64,000 bases of DNA. Source: Corythucha ciliata (Eukaryota; Arthropoda; Insecta; Hemiptera; Tingidae). The DNA is taken from NCBI GenBank assembly GCA_038030265.1, contig CM075938.1:51081189-51145188 (forward strand), written 5' to 3'. The notes under the pieces were generated by a model that saw only the letters and a list, made by a program, of their open reading frames with translations, was not told the origin of the DNA and ran no database searches. Shown piece after piece: positions 1-10,875 of the stretch. The stretch's first letter is position 1. The number at the start of each line of letters is the position of its first letter. Made by a program: the position numbers and the translations under genes.

Positions 1-243
1 TAAAAGATTATCATCTACGATTGTAGCAATTTGGCCCCAATGTTGCAATTCTGTGGCTTTTTAGCCATACAATTTATAATATTGAATTACTTATCTGCTG
101 TAAGTCATTCAATGACTTGGGCGTTGCCAGAGTGGTACAGGGGTGGGCAGTTTCCCTCTCCCAGGCTCTAAAGCGCAGTAGCGGCGGAAAAGGGCTACCC
201 CACCATTAGATCACTTGCTCGCTTGCGTTAATGGCAAAAATAA
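1..243. other. No recognisable gene
   Basis: Unique-looking AT-rich sequence with no long open frame. A stretch near 121-175 resembles the first half of a class II tRNA gene but has no matching second half, so no tRNA is called. Confidence 0.5.
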
Positions 244-1352
244 TTAACGTTAATAACTAAATACTTAACAAGTGTAATGCGGTGGTTTTCGATATTTCGT
301 ATTAGGAGAATGCAGTGCGCAAGGAGCTCGGCTTCCCAGCACATTCCATTCCTCTGGTCATTGAGGGAGGGGGGGGGGTCAAACCTTATCAAAAACGAAG
401 ATTTGGCCTCTTTTTTCAAGTGTAATGCGGCGATTTTCGATCTTTCGTATTGGGAGAATATAATGTGCTAGGAGCTCGGCATCGGAAATCATTTTTCCAC
501 GTTGTTTGGTCGAAATGTGATCAAAACTCCCACGTCCTTGGGGAGACTTTAAAATTGGGTTCAAATTGCTCTCGATTGTGACATCGGGCACACCTGTGCC
601 CATCTCACAACCTAAAATAGCACGCTGAAAAACGCTCTAAATCAATTAAACCACAACTTCTATCATATTGGCAAAAATTCATTTGTTGATGAGCTCCCAG
701 CACATTCTATTCTCCTAGTCATGGGGGGGGGGGGGTCAAACCTTGTCAAAAACACGATTTGGCCATTTTTTCCAAGCGTGATGCGGTAATTTTGCATCTT
801 TTGTATTAGGAGAATATAATGTGCAAGGAGCTCGGCTTCTGTCACAAATTATTTCGTCGACGAGCTCCCAACACGTTCTATTCTCCTAGTCATTGGGGGC
901 AAACCATGTCAAAAACGATGATTTGCCCCTTTTCCCTCATCGTTCTTAGGGGTTTTACGATCTTTCGAATCAGAAGAATATAATGTGCCGGGGCCTCGGC
1001 TTCTGTCAAAAATTATTTCGTCAACGAGCTCCATGCACATTCTAATCCCCTGGTCATCTAGGACCGAATATTGTCAAAAACGTTGAATTGGCCCCTCTTT
1101 TTTTTAAGTGTAAGGCGGTGATTAACGATCTTTCGTATTAGAAGAATATAATGAGCTAAGAGCTCGGCTTCCATCAAAAATTATTTCGTCGACGAGCTCC
1201 CAGCACATTCTATTCTCCTGGTTATTGGGTTGGAAGACCAAATCTTGTCACAGATTTTCAATTTTCCCCTTTTTATGCAGTGTAATGCGGCGATTTCCAT
1301 TCTTTCATACTAGGAGAATATAACGTGCTAAAATGTCATTCACGTTGAGCTC
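244..1352. repeat. Tandem array of palindromic units, about 165-180 bp each
   Basis: Each unit carries the landmark GGAGAATATAATGTGC followed by GGAGCTCGG, then after a short loop its inverted copy CGAGCTCCCAGCACATTC and TATTCTCC. The units are therefore both tandem and internally palindromic. The landmark recurs near 300, 445, 803, 967, 1137 and 1308, with one unit skipped between 445 and 803. Between palindromes there is a shared spacer with the words CAAACCTTGTCAAAAACG and GATTTTCGATCTTTCGTA. Short open frames here are by-products of the repeat. The array continues at 7405 beyond an inserted retroelement, and a lone fragment occurs at 53533. Confidence 0.85.
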
Positions 1353-1356
1353 CCTG

Positions 1357-1556
1357 AGTTATAGAGCAATAATCCCGTATTTCTATGTAACCCTAGATCC
1401 CTGCGAAATGCAGACTCTTCAATTTTGTACTGGAATAAATAGTCTAGTAAAATAGAAAGACAGTCAGTCGATTGGTGTAACGCGTAGAGATAACTTGTGC
1501 GGAAAAATAAAATAAAGTTTTTTAAAAACCATTTTTGTCGTTCGGACCATTTAACT
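1357..1556 (+). repeat. 5' LTR of the errantivirus-like element
   Basis: A 200-bp LTR starting AGTTATAGAGC right after the CCTG target duplication and ending CCATTTAACT just before the primer-binding site. AATAAA-type polyadenylation words occur near 1434 and 1506. The last 22 bp are repeated exactly at 7379-7400, the surviving end of the 3' LTR. Confidence 0.85.
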
Positions 1557-1575
1557 GGCGCCCGATTGCAGGATT
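1557..1575 (+). other. Primer-binding site
   Basis: GGCGCCCGATTGCAGGAT directly follows the LTR end, with TGGCGCCC counting the last LTR base. The TGGCGCCC start is typical of retroelement primer-binding sites, but I did not match it to a particular tRNA. Confidence 0.65.
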
Positions 1576-1697
1576 TGGCTAAAAGTGTGAAAATTCGGCA
1601 ACTTTTTGTGAAAGAAAAGTTAAGACTAGTTATACGGCGTGACCAATTGTCCCACCGTCTCTCGGAAATTCAAAAAGCATCCTCTTTCGGATCTTTA

Positions 1698-1835
1698 GGC
1701 CCGTATTTATGAACGTTACTTGAATCTTCCTCGAGTCAAGGAACCATTGAGAACAGTTTTGATCACAATAAAAACATCTGTTTTAATGAATTTCAAGGGT
1801 TCCTTAACGTCAAGGAGCGTTCATAAATACGGACA
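1698..1835. mobile_element. Miniature inverted-repeat element (Harbinger-like), copy 1
   Basis: A 138-bp element in the untranslated leader of the errantivirus-like element. The left end GGCCCGTATTTATGAACG and the inverted right end TGTCCGTATTTATGAACG match over 16 bp, with further imperfect pairing inside. TTA flanks it on both sides (1695-1697 and 1836-1838), the 3-bp duplication typical of PIF/Harbinger elements. The family assignment rests on the duplication size and end sequence only. Confidence 0.65.
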
Positions 1836-2340
1836 TTAGTGTGACCAGTTGTCCCACAGTTTTCGGGAACTCTAGTTGAAGTGTGATCGTTCCCACTTTC
1901 GCCGCCTTCACCACCGAAAAAGCCAAAAAGAACAACCATTTTTGGACATTCACGAGCGACAAAAGAAAACAAAAACAAAACTCTGCACATCTTCAAGTTA
2001 TCCACAAAAAAAAACAAAAAACGAACCATATTGAACTTTCAATTGTGAAAAAAATCTGTGGTCGATTCCCCAGTTTATTCGCATTAAGTTCGTTTACGTT
2101 ACACCTCGGGTTAAAGACGGGCGGTGGTCAATTCCCCCGAACCGTCTTCTTTCTCGGCACCGTCTTCGCAGCATCGACTCTCTCGCTTTAGTAGTTGTAA
2201 GTTTGTTTTTCTTTTCTCAAGTTTTAAGCTCAAGAAATAAGACTCTAATCTAAATAATCGTCAAAAAAATAGTAAGCTATATAAAATATTCATTTTTAAA
2301 ATTCCTTTTCATTTCAAATAATAAGCCTAAAAAAAAAAAA

Positions 2341-3473
2341 ATGGAAGTTGATAGAATTATCCGAAGAGAAGACTATGATCATCTTCAATGCTATGAAGGA
2401 AATCCAAGAGAATTATTATTTTTTTTTTTTTTTTTCGTCAGTCACCAATATTTTAAATTCTGTGTGCGCTGAAAATGTCGCACAACGTGCCCAAAATCAC
2501 ACAATTCTTTTAAGTAAGGTAAAGTCAAAACTTATTGGATCAGCACAGTCACTAATTCTCACCCGAGAAGTCAACTCAGTTGCCTCTTTAATCGATTTAC
2601 TCAAGTCAAATTTTGCTGACTCCCGAACATTCGAATCTTTAAAATCCGAAATTCACCAGAGTAAACCATTTGCGAAAGAGACCCCAGCGGACTCTTAATC
2701 GCTTAGAAAGTATTAGGCATTTAATTTTTGCAAAGTTAGGAATAGACGGAGTAGAAGGTGGAATTTTAAATGCTATTATGGAAACCACGGAAAAAGAGAT
2801 CTTTCACCACATGTATTCCACTCTTCCCTGGCAGTTAACGAATCATATCATGACGTTTAATCCCCAAAATCTCATAGATTTAAGAAATGTCTTAAATACT
2901 AAATGCACTTTTATCATTGAACAATTAAATAGTAAGCAGCAATTTAGTTCTAACGATTATAAAAATAAAAATGGCTCTAGAATGAATAATGGTAGAAATA
3001 ATACTAATTACAATCCCCAATTTAATACTAATTTTTCACGCCCACAACAAAAATTTACCCCCCATGCTTTCCAACAACAACAAAGACCATTCTATAATCG
3101 TTTCCCACAAAATCAACAGGCACAACAGCAAAGAAACTTTTTACCTAGTGGTAGTGGACAAAACACAGTGTCCATGAGAACTTACAATAGTAACAATTTT
3201 AATAGACGAAATAACGCTCATGAGTTTAATTACGTAAATAGTCCACCGAATTATGAGCAATATAACCCCCAAAATTATCAATACGACCCTCATGCTCGAA
3301 ATCGTCATTGGGATCCGAATTACCAACGTGTCCAAACCTCTCAGAATTTTCAATTTTACCAAAATCAACCTAATCAATCTCAAGAAGAAGAGACCAATGG
3401 ATCGAACCAGCCTTTTCTCAATGGCAGTGGTCAAATGAACTGCGTAAGCCCGACAGAAATATACCAAAATTAG
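2341..3473 (+). pseudogene. gag of the errantivirus-like element (frameshifted)
   Basis: Likely starts at the ATG at 2341 (MEVDRIIRREDYDHLQ), which opens in a different frame from the following coding part. The frame is lost at a run of T residues near 2418-2434, continues in a second frame to about 2690, then in a third frame to the stop at 3471-3473. The middle part is helical capsid-like sequence. The C-terminal third is rich in Asn, Gln and Tyr with basic residues and has no CCHC zinc knuckle, as is usual for errantivirus Gag. Pol begins in the -1 frame overlapping its end. The role, structural coat protein, is inferred from position and composition. Confidence 0.75.
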
Positions 3474-6460
3474 ATCTTAACTTCGTAGGTAAGTCCCTAC
3501 CGTACGCCCAAGACAAATTTAATCTAAAATGGCTAATTGACACAGGTTCAGCAAAAAATTATATCCATCCTGAGATAATTACTGCAAACATTCCCAAATT
3601 CAAAGAGCATTTTATTGTTAGCACCCCGGCAGGTGAAAAGGAAGGCTACGAATATATATTAACAAACCTAAACCACACTACTTCGATATCGATGCCTGGA
3701 TTAAAATGTACATATTCCCCTTTTCCCAATAAGTATGAGATACTACTAGGGTATGAAACAATGAAAGATCTAAACATTAAGTCAAATTTTGAAACCCATA
3801 CAATGATAGCTAATAATAAACTATTTCAATTAAAGTACACTATGACTGACGAAAGTGATCAAAAAATTACATTAAGGAAAGGACTTAATATTATTGAACT
3901 ACCTATAGTAAATAATAACAATTTAAGTGAAGGATTAATCAATGAAATAAGTGGAAATGGATATACTATCAAAGAAGGAATTTACTCTTTTGACAACAAT
4001 AAAGTTAGGTGCTTAGTCGAATCCCAATAGCTCATGCCCATTTGTCCCGAGCCTATGGAGGTCGATGATATAGATTATTTAACATCTAAGTTAGACGTAA
4101 GTGAAAATACTATTCTAGAAATTAAGAAAGAAATTCCTCGATTAATACGAACCGATCATATAAATTCGGAAGAAAAAGAAACCATTATCAAATTACTTAA
4201 GGAGTTTCCACATATCATTAAAAGAGAGAAAGACCTGCTTAGCTCTTCCAAAAACTTACTAAAACATACAATAAGGACAAAAGACGATATTCCAGTTTAC
4301 ACCCGAAATTACAGATATCCTCAAATTTTCCGAGACGATATCAAATTAGAAATCGACAAACTTCTAAAGAATAAAATCATCAGAGAATCTAATTCCCCTT
4401 ACAACTCCCCAATATGGGTAGTCCCAAAGAAGCCTGACGCCTCAGGAAAGAGGAAAATTCGCGTAGTCTTAGACTATAGAAAAATTAACGACAAAACAAT
4501 TGACGATAAATTCCCTCTACCGGTGATTGAAGATTTACTTGGAAAAATAGGTCGAGCTACTTATTTTAGCACAATCGATCTGGCCTCTGGCTTCCATCAA
4601 ATCGAGATGGACCCGGATTCAATCCCTAAGACTGCCTTCAGCACTGAGGACGGCCATTTTGAGTTCCTCAGGATGCCCTTTGGTCTGAAAAATTCCCCAC
4701 CTACGTTTCAGAGGGCAATGAACCTGATATTTTCACGTATTCCAAATGTGTTGGTTTACATGGACGATATAATCGTTTATTCGGATAACTTATAGGAACA
4801 TAAAAAACACCTAAAGAAAGTTTTCGAACTACTTCAAAACCACAACCTTAAGATACAGTTTGATAAAACCGAATTCTTCAAAAAAGAACTTGCCTACCTC
4901 GGCCATATTGTGTCTGAGAAAGGTATTCAACCAAACCTCGCCAAACTAGAAGCTATTGCAAACTTTCCAAATCCAACGAATCAAAAACAAATAAAACAAT
5001 TCCTTGGATTAACTGGCTACTACAGAAAAATGATTAGAAACTATGCAAAAATTGCCAAACCTTTAACCTCGTTACTACGAAATGACTCCACAATTGATGC
5101 TTCAAACCCCGAATTTCTTAATGCAATTAATACTCTAAAATCTTTACTTCAAAACAATCCTATTTTGCAGCCACCAGATTTTAATAAACCCTTTTTACTG
5201 ACTACAGACGCTTCTAATTATGCTATAGGAGCAGTCTTATCCCAAAATGTTAACGGAAAAGATCTACCAATCTCTTATGCGTCCCGAACCCTGAATTCGA
5301 GTGAAGAAAGATTAAGTACAATAGAAAAAGAACTTTTAGCAATTGTATGGACATGCAAATACTTTAGATCTTATGTTTACGGAAGACGCTTTACCATCCA
5401 AACAGATCATAAACCTTTGCAGTATCTTCATAACATGAAAGAACCCAGCGCTAAGATGCTGCGGTGGAAATGCCAACTGGCAGACAATGCAACTGGCATT
5501 TTGATATAAAGTACGTCCTAGGAAAAACGAATTACGTAGCAGACGCATTATCCAGAAATCCCGTTCAAAATTTAAATGCAATCAAAAATGACGAAATAAA
5601 CCCAGATGAAGTTTTAAATCAATTTTTAAATGCGACCCAAAATAGTGTAAATTTTCCAAATTCAGTTGAATCCTTAATCTCACATCCAAATGATGAAAAC
5701 CAACCAACCTAACGAAATTAAAGACGACGATAGTTTAGCTACCATCCATTCACAGTTAAGCTCCTCAGGAAATATAGTTCTTGTTGATGACCCGTTAAAA
5801 TGTGTAAATGTAGAAAAATCCCAAATCGTAATTCAAAGAGGAAAACCCATGCTCAATAATGACGTCGGTCTATTTCATTCCACAAAGAGAAGATTAGTAT
5901 GGAATACCGCTTGGCCTTATCATTCTGACTTGGAAAAATACTGTTTAGAATTTTTGGAACCAAATAAAACGTATGGAGTTTATTGCTCTGATAAGAATTT
6001 AAAATTAGAGGACGAAGTCCTAGATCAAGTATTCCTCAAGTTTCAAAATATTGTTGAGGAAAAATTTCCCACCGTTAGAATAAAAAGATACAAAAAACTT
6101 AATATAGACGTTGAAGAAAAGGACGATAGATTAGATTTAATTACAGATCAACACATAGGCAAAACTAGTCATAGAGGAATTAATGACGTATATAACAACT
6201 TAAGAAAGAAATACTATTGGCCTGGCATGCTAACAGACATAACAAAATTTGTGAATAATTGTGACATATGTAAAAAGGTTAAATATGATCGAAATCCCCC
6301 TAAACCTGAATTCAAAATAACTCCAACTCCTAACAAACCGTTTGAAAAAATGCAAATTGATATTCTCTTTTATAATAATGCCGCTCTATTGACACTTATT
6401 GATTGCTTTTCGAAAAAATTATTTGCTTATAAAATTAACAGTAAAAATGCAGTCCTGTAA
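3401..6460 (+). pseudogene. pol of the errantivirus-like element, integrase truncated
   Basis: The frame is -1 relative to gag. The aspartic protease motif LIDTGS is at about 3534-3551. Reverse transcriptase follows, with FSTIDLASGFHQI and the catalytic YMDD at 4757-4768. RNase H has TTDASNYAIGAVLS and QTDHKPLQYL. The integrase HHCC zinc finger (QHIGKTSHRG to NNCDICKK) and the first core aspartate (MQIDIL) are present. In-frame TAG stops lie at 4028-4030 and 4793-4795, and a frameshift excursion spans about 5490-5700. The integrase core breaks off at 6460, so the later catalytic Asp and Glu are missing. This could not act without a helper element. Confidence 0.9.
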
Positions 6461-7380
6461 AAATGCAGTACAGTTGGATGCCAACGATAAAAAACGCTAT
6501 GACGAAGTAATCCATAAGTTAGAAATAAATAATTATCAATTAGAGCATAACGTTGAAAACCAGTTATCTGTCAATGAAAAACTTATTGACGCTTTTAACA
6601 AAGATCTATTAGTCATAAGAAACAATAACGCTAAAATCAAGAAAATTGTAGATAGTAATATTAGTAGCGTAATTGAAAATAACCAGCATTTTATGATAAT
6701 ATATGTAACAATTGCCTTACTAACACTGAGGATTAATGATACCGACTCCTCACTTGAATTTTGCAAGCGTAATATTATTCATGAAAGTATAATCTCAAAA
6801 AAGGAATTAGCACGCATCTCAGATGACAACCCTAGAAATAAAATCATATCTAAATCGCCCGAAATTCTCTGGCAAACCGGTAAAGTTCATTGTTCATTGA
6901 CTCCCACTCATTTGTACTACTTTGTCCAATTACCCCTAGACGTCCCGTTGACGGAAACTTATTTTCTTCTTTCTTATCCGATAGCCGAATCAGAATCAAA
7001 TGTAAAAATTACGGTAGTTCATCCCCCTTTAGTGCTTAAGCAAGACCAATTACTTACAGGAAGCTGTGACTTAATCTTAGATTATTTTTACTGTACCAAT
7101 GTGACACAAGTTCATAACCCTTGTATAGATAGCCTAGTGAAGAACAATAATAATAATGCATGTGTATCTTATGTTACACCTCGTCCTAAACCTTTTGTGA
7201 AATTTGTACCAATAATTAACCAATACCTTGTTTACGATACCCTATTATTATATGCTCACAGTAATCTCTCCAATTTTACAATTAATGTCAAGAAAACTGC
7301 TCTCCTACAATTTAGTGCCAACGAAACGTTAATCAATGCTGAAACAATTTATAAATATTATGAAACTTTCCCAATCACTT
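6461..7380 (+). pseudogene. env-like fragment (baculovirus F / errantivirus type)
   Basis: An open frame of about 300 codons downstream of pol, in a different frame from integrase. It has an N-terminal helical, heptad-like segment, a hydrophobic stretch around IIYVTIALLTL, several cysteines and Asn-X-Ser/Thr sites, as in the post-fusion-peptide part of F-type envelope proteins of errantiviruses. The N-terminal signal and cleavage region were lost with the integrase core. The C-terminal membrane anchor was lost when the frame was joined straight to the last 22 bp of the 3' LTR. Family assignment rests on position and general pattern. Confidence 0.7.
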
Positions 7381-7400
7381 GTCGTTCGGACCATTTAACT
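7379..7400 (+). repeat. 3' LTR remnant (22 bp)
   Basis: Identical to the last 22 bp of the 5' LTR (from TTGTCGTTCGGACC to TTTAACT) and followed directly by the CCTG target duplication. The rest of this LTR and the polypurine tract have been deleted. Confidence 0.85.
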
Positions 7401-7404
7401 CCTG

Positions 7405-7650
7405 TACTCTCTATTCTCCTGGTCAATTGGACGTACAAATATTTTCAAAAACGACGAATTTGTCCCTTTTTTTCAGTTTATTGCGGCGATTTTTGATCTT
7501 TTGTACCAGGATAATATAATGTGCGTGGTACTCAGCCTCCATTTAACATTATTTCGTCGTCATGCTCCTAGCACATTTTCTATTCTTTTGGTCATTGGGG
7601 AACAAACCTTATCAAAAACGACGATGTCGGCGAGTTTTATTGTTGAAAAA
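7405..7650. repeat. Palindromic tandem array, right part
   Basis: The same unit as at 244-1352 resumes: TATTCTCCTGGTC, CAAAAACGACGA, GATAATATAATGTGCG and then an inverted partner near 7560-7590. About one and a half units remain. The array fades into unrelated sequence after about 7640. Confidence 0.75.
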
Positions 7651-10184
7651 CCAATTTCGCGGAGTTGCCTCTATCGAAATCCAATTTTGCGGGTTTTTCT
7701 TGCCAAAAAACCATTTTTGCAGTTCTGGATGTCGTGGATTTTCTAACGAAGAACTCAATTTGGCATGGTTGCATTAGATCAAGGGCTGCGGCTACGCTGC
7801 TGCGTATCCAATCACGATCAATACCAAAATGATTGCTTTACAATTTTCACGGTCGCCCCCTCCCAAATCAAACAGAAAATCCCACCAGTGTTTCCAGCCC
7901 AAATATTCAAACATATAACGCGGTGAATGAGGTGTGGATGGTGGTGGGGGGGGGGGGGTGAGTGCAGTGGTCGTTGGGCCCCTTGTGATGACGTTAAAAT
8001 GTGGCAAACGGAGGGTTTGAGGCTAGATTGATGCGTAGGGAGGGTATAGTGGCAGAGAAGAGGAGTTTAGAAACTTAGATTGTTACCCCGAAGTCAAGGA
8101 GTCGCTGATGCTTACAAACCCCCCCCCCCCGTTGCCGTGATGTTCCCGAAGTAATAACGCAGTAATTTCACAACCAGTTCGGTTTGAGGTTAAATTAATT
8201 CCCTCGGAGGGGTGAGGAGGAGGATGGGAGTCTAAACACTTCTCATTTCGGTTACTAAAATAAAAAATTAGCACGAGGAAGGGTCGTTGTGCGAAAAAAA
8301 AGAGTGATAGAGCAATATTATTGCCCCAGTTGGAAAAGGTTCTTTTTAGAAGTGTTTAACCAAATGCAGCTCCAGTTTAAAAGAGGAATTTCTTTTCCCA
8401 CTTCTCCCTGGATCACCTTTTTACTTCTAAGTCGCCCTCTAATGACCAGGGACTTAATGGGGTAGTAACGTCTATCCAGCGATTTCCACTTAGGTACTTC
8501 TATCAAGGAACTTTTTTTTTCCTCACTTTCTGACTAAAACTGGACTCGCTCCTTTTCTTTTATTGAATCTTTCGGGTAATTTAATGGGGGGGGGGAGTGA
8601 TAATCGTTAATTGAATGTATTTTTATAGCGCTTTTTAAAAAGCTTTCTTCTACAAATACCCTGAGAGCTGATTTTTAAAAAAATCTTCCGCATGTTGAGG
8701 CTTTTGGTGGAGAGGCACACTTTATTCATTTTCCAAGTCATTTTTTTCCAAGTGATTTGCTTATGGATACGTCAACCGAGAACTACCCCTCCCACCACAC
8801 AACACACTCTTTTTCCACAAGTTTGCCAGACTCGCTCGCGTAATGTGACAAGAATGAGTAGGGTGAGGGGTGAATTCAAGGATTTTACAAAAGAGCCCCC
8901 CACCCTCACTGCCGTCGTCTGTGCTGAGGACGAGAGAGGAAAATACAGCGATTTACTGCCGACATAAGTAGCGTCGTATGAGCCATTATGGAAAGTAGGT
9001 CATTTCCACATGAAGAGGGCGTGAGCGAAGAGGCTGTGAAGAAGGTGGAAGGGCAGAGGGGAGCAACGAAGTGACATAGGTGTACAGCTATATTTAAAGC
9101 CAAGGACTTCTCTTTTCAAAGACCATTAAAACTTGAGCCATTTGTAAGTTAATTACAGATAGTAGGCATTGTTTAACATTCAACGCGACCGTGGCGAGTG
9201 TTCACAGTCAACGGCTTTTATTGTTGCGCCGCTTTGTAAATTTCACGCGCTAATGCCAGTGCTATCCTTTAAAGAAAATAATTTAAATAATTCTAAAATA
9301 TTGTCTTATAAAGAACAAAATAGTTTCTGAACGGTAAAATGATACGCCTTTTGTAACAAATATCGTAGGGTTTTACTACACGCGATAATAATTTTTGAAC
9401 GGCGATATTCTTATTGTTTCTTAGATGATCACGACACTGCACTACATTTAAACCGGTACTGTCAGCACATAAACCTTGGATTTCAAGATTCATAGCTCCT
9501 TTTATCCTCTTTCTCACAGCCTTTGGCTTATTTATTCAGAGCCTGACTTCGCAGTAGAATAAATCCACCTGAATTGCCGCACAACCAAATGCACGCCTAC
9601 AATTCTTCTTTCCATCCTGCCTCGAGACCCCACTGTTGTACTTTGCGTCTGTTTTCAAAGTGTACATAATACGTTCTATAAATATTAACGTAATCGTTAA
9701 TAGACTAGTGTGTTCAACTCATTCCTAATCCCCCCCCTTCCTTACTAACCTTTGGGTGTAGTTTAATTTTTAGAATTCAAGCCGCGTGTATAAGATTACA
9801 CCCGTCTTCTCCCAATGAGCTTTTAAGAAACCAAACGTTTCTCGCTGTAATTGGCAATTTAAACACCGAAACCCGCGATCTAAAGTTGAGGGGGAAACAT
9901 ACCTATACTGTGGCTTGAAAAGCCGCATGATAGGCCCTTGAGAACTTGAACGTGATCACGTGGCTCTATTCAACCTACTGAAAACTAAACTCAATGCAGT
10001 TGACGGGGGAAAAAACTATATCAAGAAACTGGGGGACTTTCATTCTTACGTTCGACTTCCAAACATTGTCAAATTATGTCACTATCTACGGCATGAGATG
10101 TCAAGTAAAACCGAATGCTGCGCCGGTCAGACGGTGTTGGAAATATTTTTCGTTTTAATCATACAGAGCAGGGGTAGCCAGGTC
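7651..10184. other. Non-coding stretch, no gene recognised
   Basis: No open frame with a recognisable product. It contains homopolymer G/C runs (around 7940-7960, 8118-8131, 8585-8594) and ordinary unique-looking sequence. Confidence 0.5.
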
Positions 10185-10440
10185 ACAATGAGAAGGGTAT
10201 ACAGTGGGCCATTGGCTCGTTTTTCCCCTTCAAAGCTCCTGGGACCGGACGGCATAATCCCCAAGCTCGCCTGCAGGAGAGAGGGGGGGGGTGGTTGCCA
10301 GACGACTGTGTTGCATCTTCAGGGCTTGCCTGGCAATGGGCAGAGTCCCTGAGGTGTGGCAGAAAGCACGGGTCGTGTTCATTCCTAAGCCGGGGGCCGC
10401 CCGTCACATGCACTGGCTAAGGCGTATCGACCCGTTTATC
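10185..10440 (+). pseudogene. Non-LTR (Jockey-like) reverse transcriptase scrap
   Basis: In shifting frames the translation gives FKAPGPDGIIP, then a segment like CLAMGRVPEVWQKARVVFIP followed by KPG, and then LAKAYRP. These are the first conserved blocks of the reverse transcriptase domain in Jockey-type LINEs. At least one frameshift lies near the G run at 10283-10291, and nothing further downstream is preserved. The fragment is about 85 codons long. Confidence 0.75.
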
Positions 10441-10451
10441 CTCCATTAATT

Positions 10452-10738
10452 TATTATTGGAGAGCTCTAGTAGAAAATAAGGCAAAGAAACACAACAAAC
10501 CACTCTCCGACAGCTACATTACAGGTGATTTTTTTTTTTTTTTTTTTTTCGGAAGGCGCATACGACACAAACATGCTAGCTGGCGTGTTTGAAATGACCT
10601 AAAACTTCAAAAATCGCGTATTCATTAACTGTTGGATTATTTTACGAATGGATCACGATTTATGCTCTATTTCAGCATTAAATAAACCTTAAAAAATAGA
10701 TTTATGAATAAATTCTGACCCATAAAACTTCCTCATTT
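10452..10738 (+). repeat. Dispersed repeat, copy A
   Basis: From GGAGAGCTCTAGTAGAAAAT to TTCTGACCCATAAAACTTCC, this is clearly related to 21908-22172 in the same orientation. Shared blocks include CTAGCTGGCGTGTTTGAAAT and GACCTAAAACTTCAAAAATC, plus an internal poly-T of 22 bases here and 13 in copy B. No coding capacity; class unknown. Confidence 0.85.
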
Positions 10739-10739
10739 T

Positions 10740-10875
10740 AACCTTGATTTAGCGCTTTTTATCCCGTGAATTAGGGACTTTTCTTCATTTCAGCCGTGAA
10801 TTAGCACTTTTCCTCAGTTTAATCAGTGAAATAAAGCTTTTCCTCAATTTTACACATTAATTGGGGTTTTATCCC
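10740..10875 (-). repeat. 30-bp minisatellite, short stretch
   Basis: Four or so degenerate monomers of the type CCGTGAATTAGCACTTTTCC and TCAATTTTA, in the orientation that reads GCTAATTC on the - strand. They directly follow copy A of the dispersed repeat. Confidence 0.7.

Larger units (their letters stand above)
1357..7400 (+). mobile_element. Errantivirus-like Ty3/Gypsy retroelement with env, defective
   Basis: Order is 5' LTR, primer-binding site, gag, pol (protease, reverse transcriptase, RNase H, integrase start), env fragment and a 22-bp stub of the 3' LTR. The 4-bp target duplication CCTG lies at 1353-1356 and 7401-7404; the flanks on both sides are the same palindromic satellite, which confirms the boundaries. 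LTR ends AGTTA and TAACT are inverted repeats typical of errantiviruses. Large internal deletions removed most of the integrase core plus the start of env, and later the end of env plus about 178 bp of the 3' LTR. Several stops and frameshifts break gag and pol, so this copy is dead. Confidence 0.9.

Noticed and set aside
121..180. tRNA-like sequence (GTTGCCAGAGTGG)
   Set aside because: It resembles an internal A box, but there is no B box or acceptor stem pairing within a reasonable distance.
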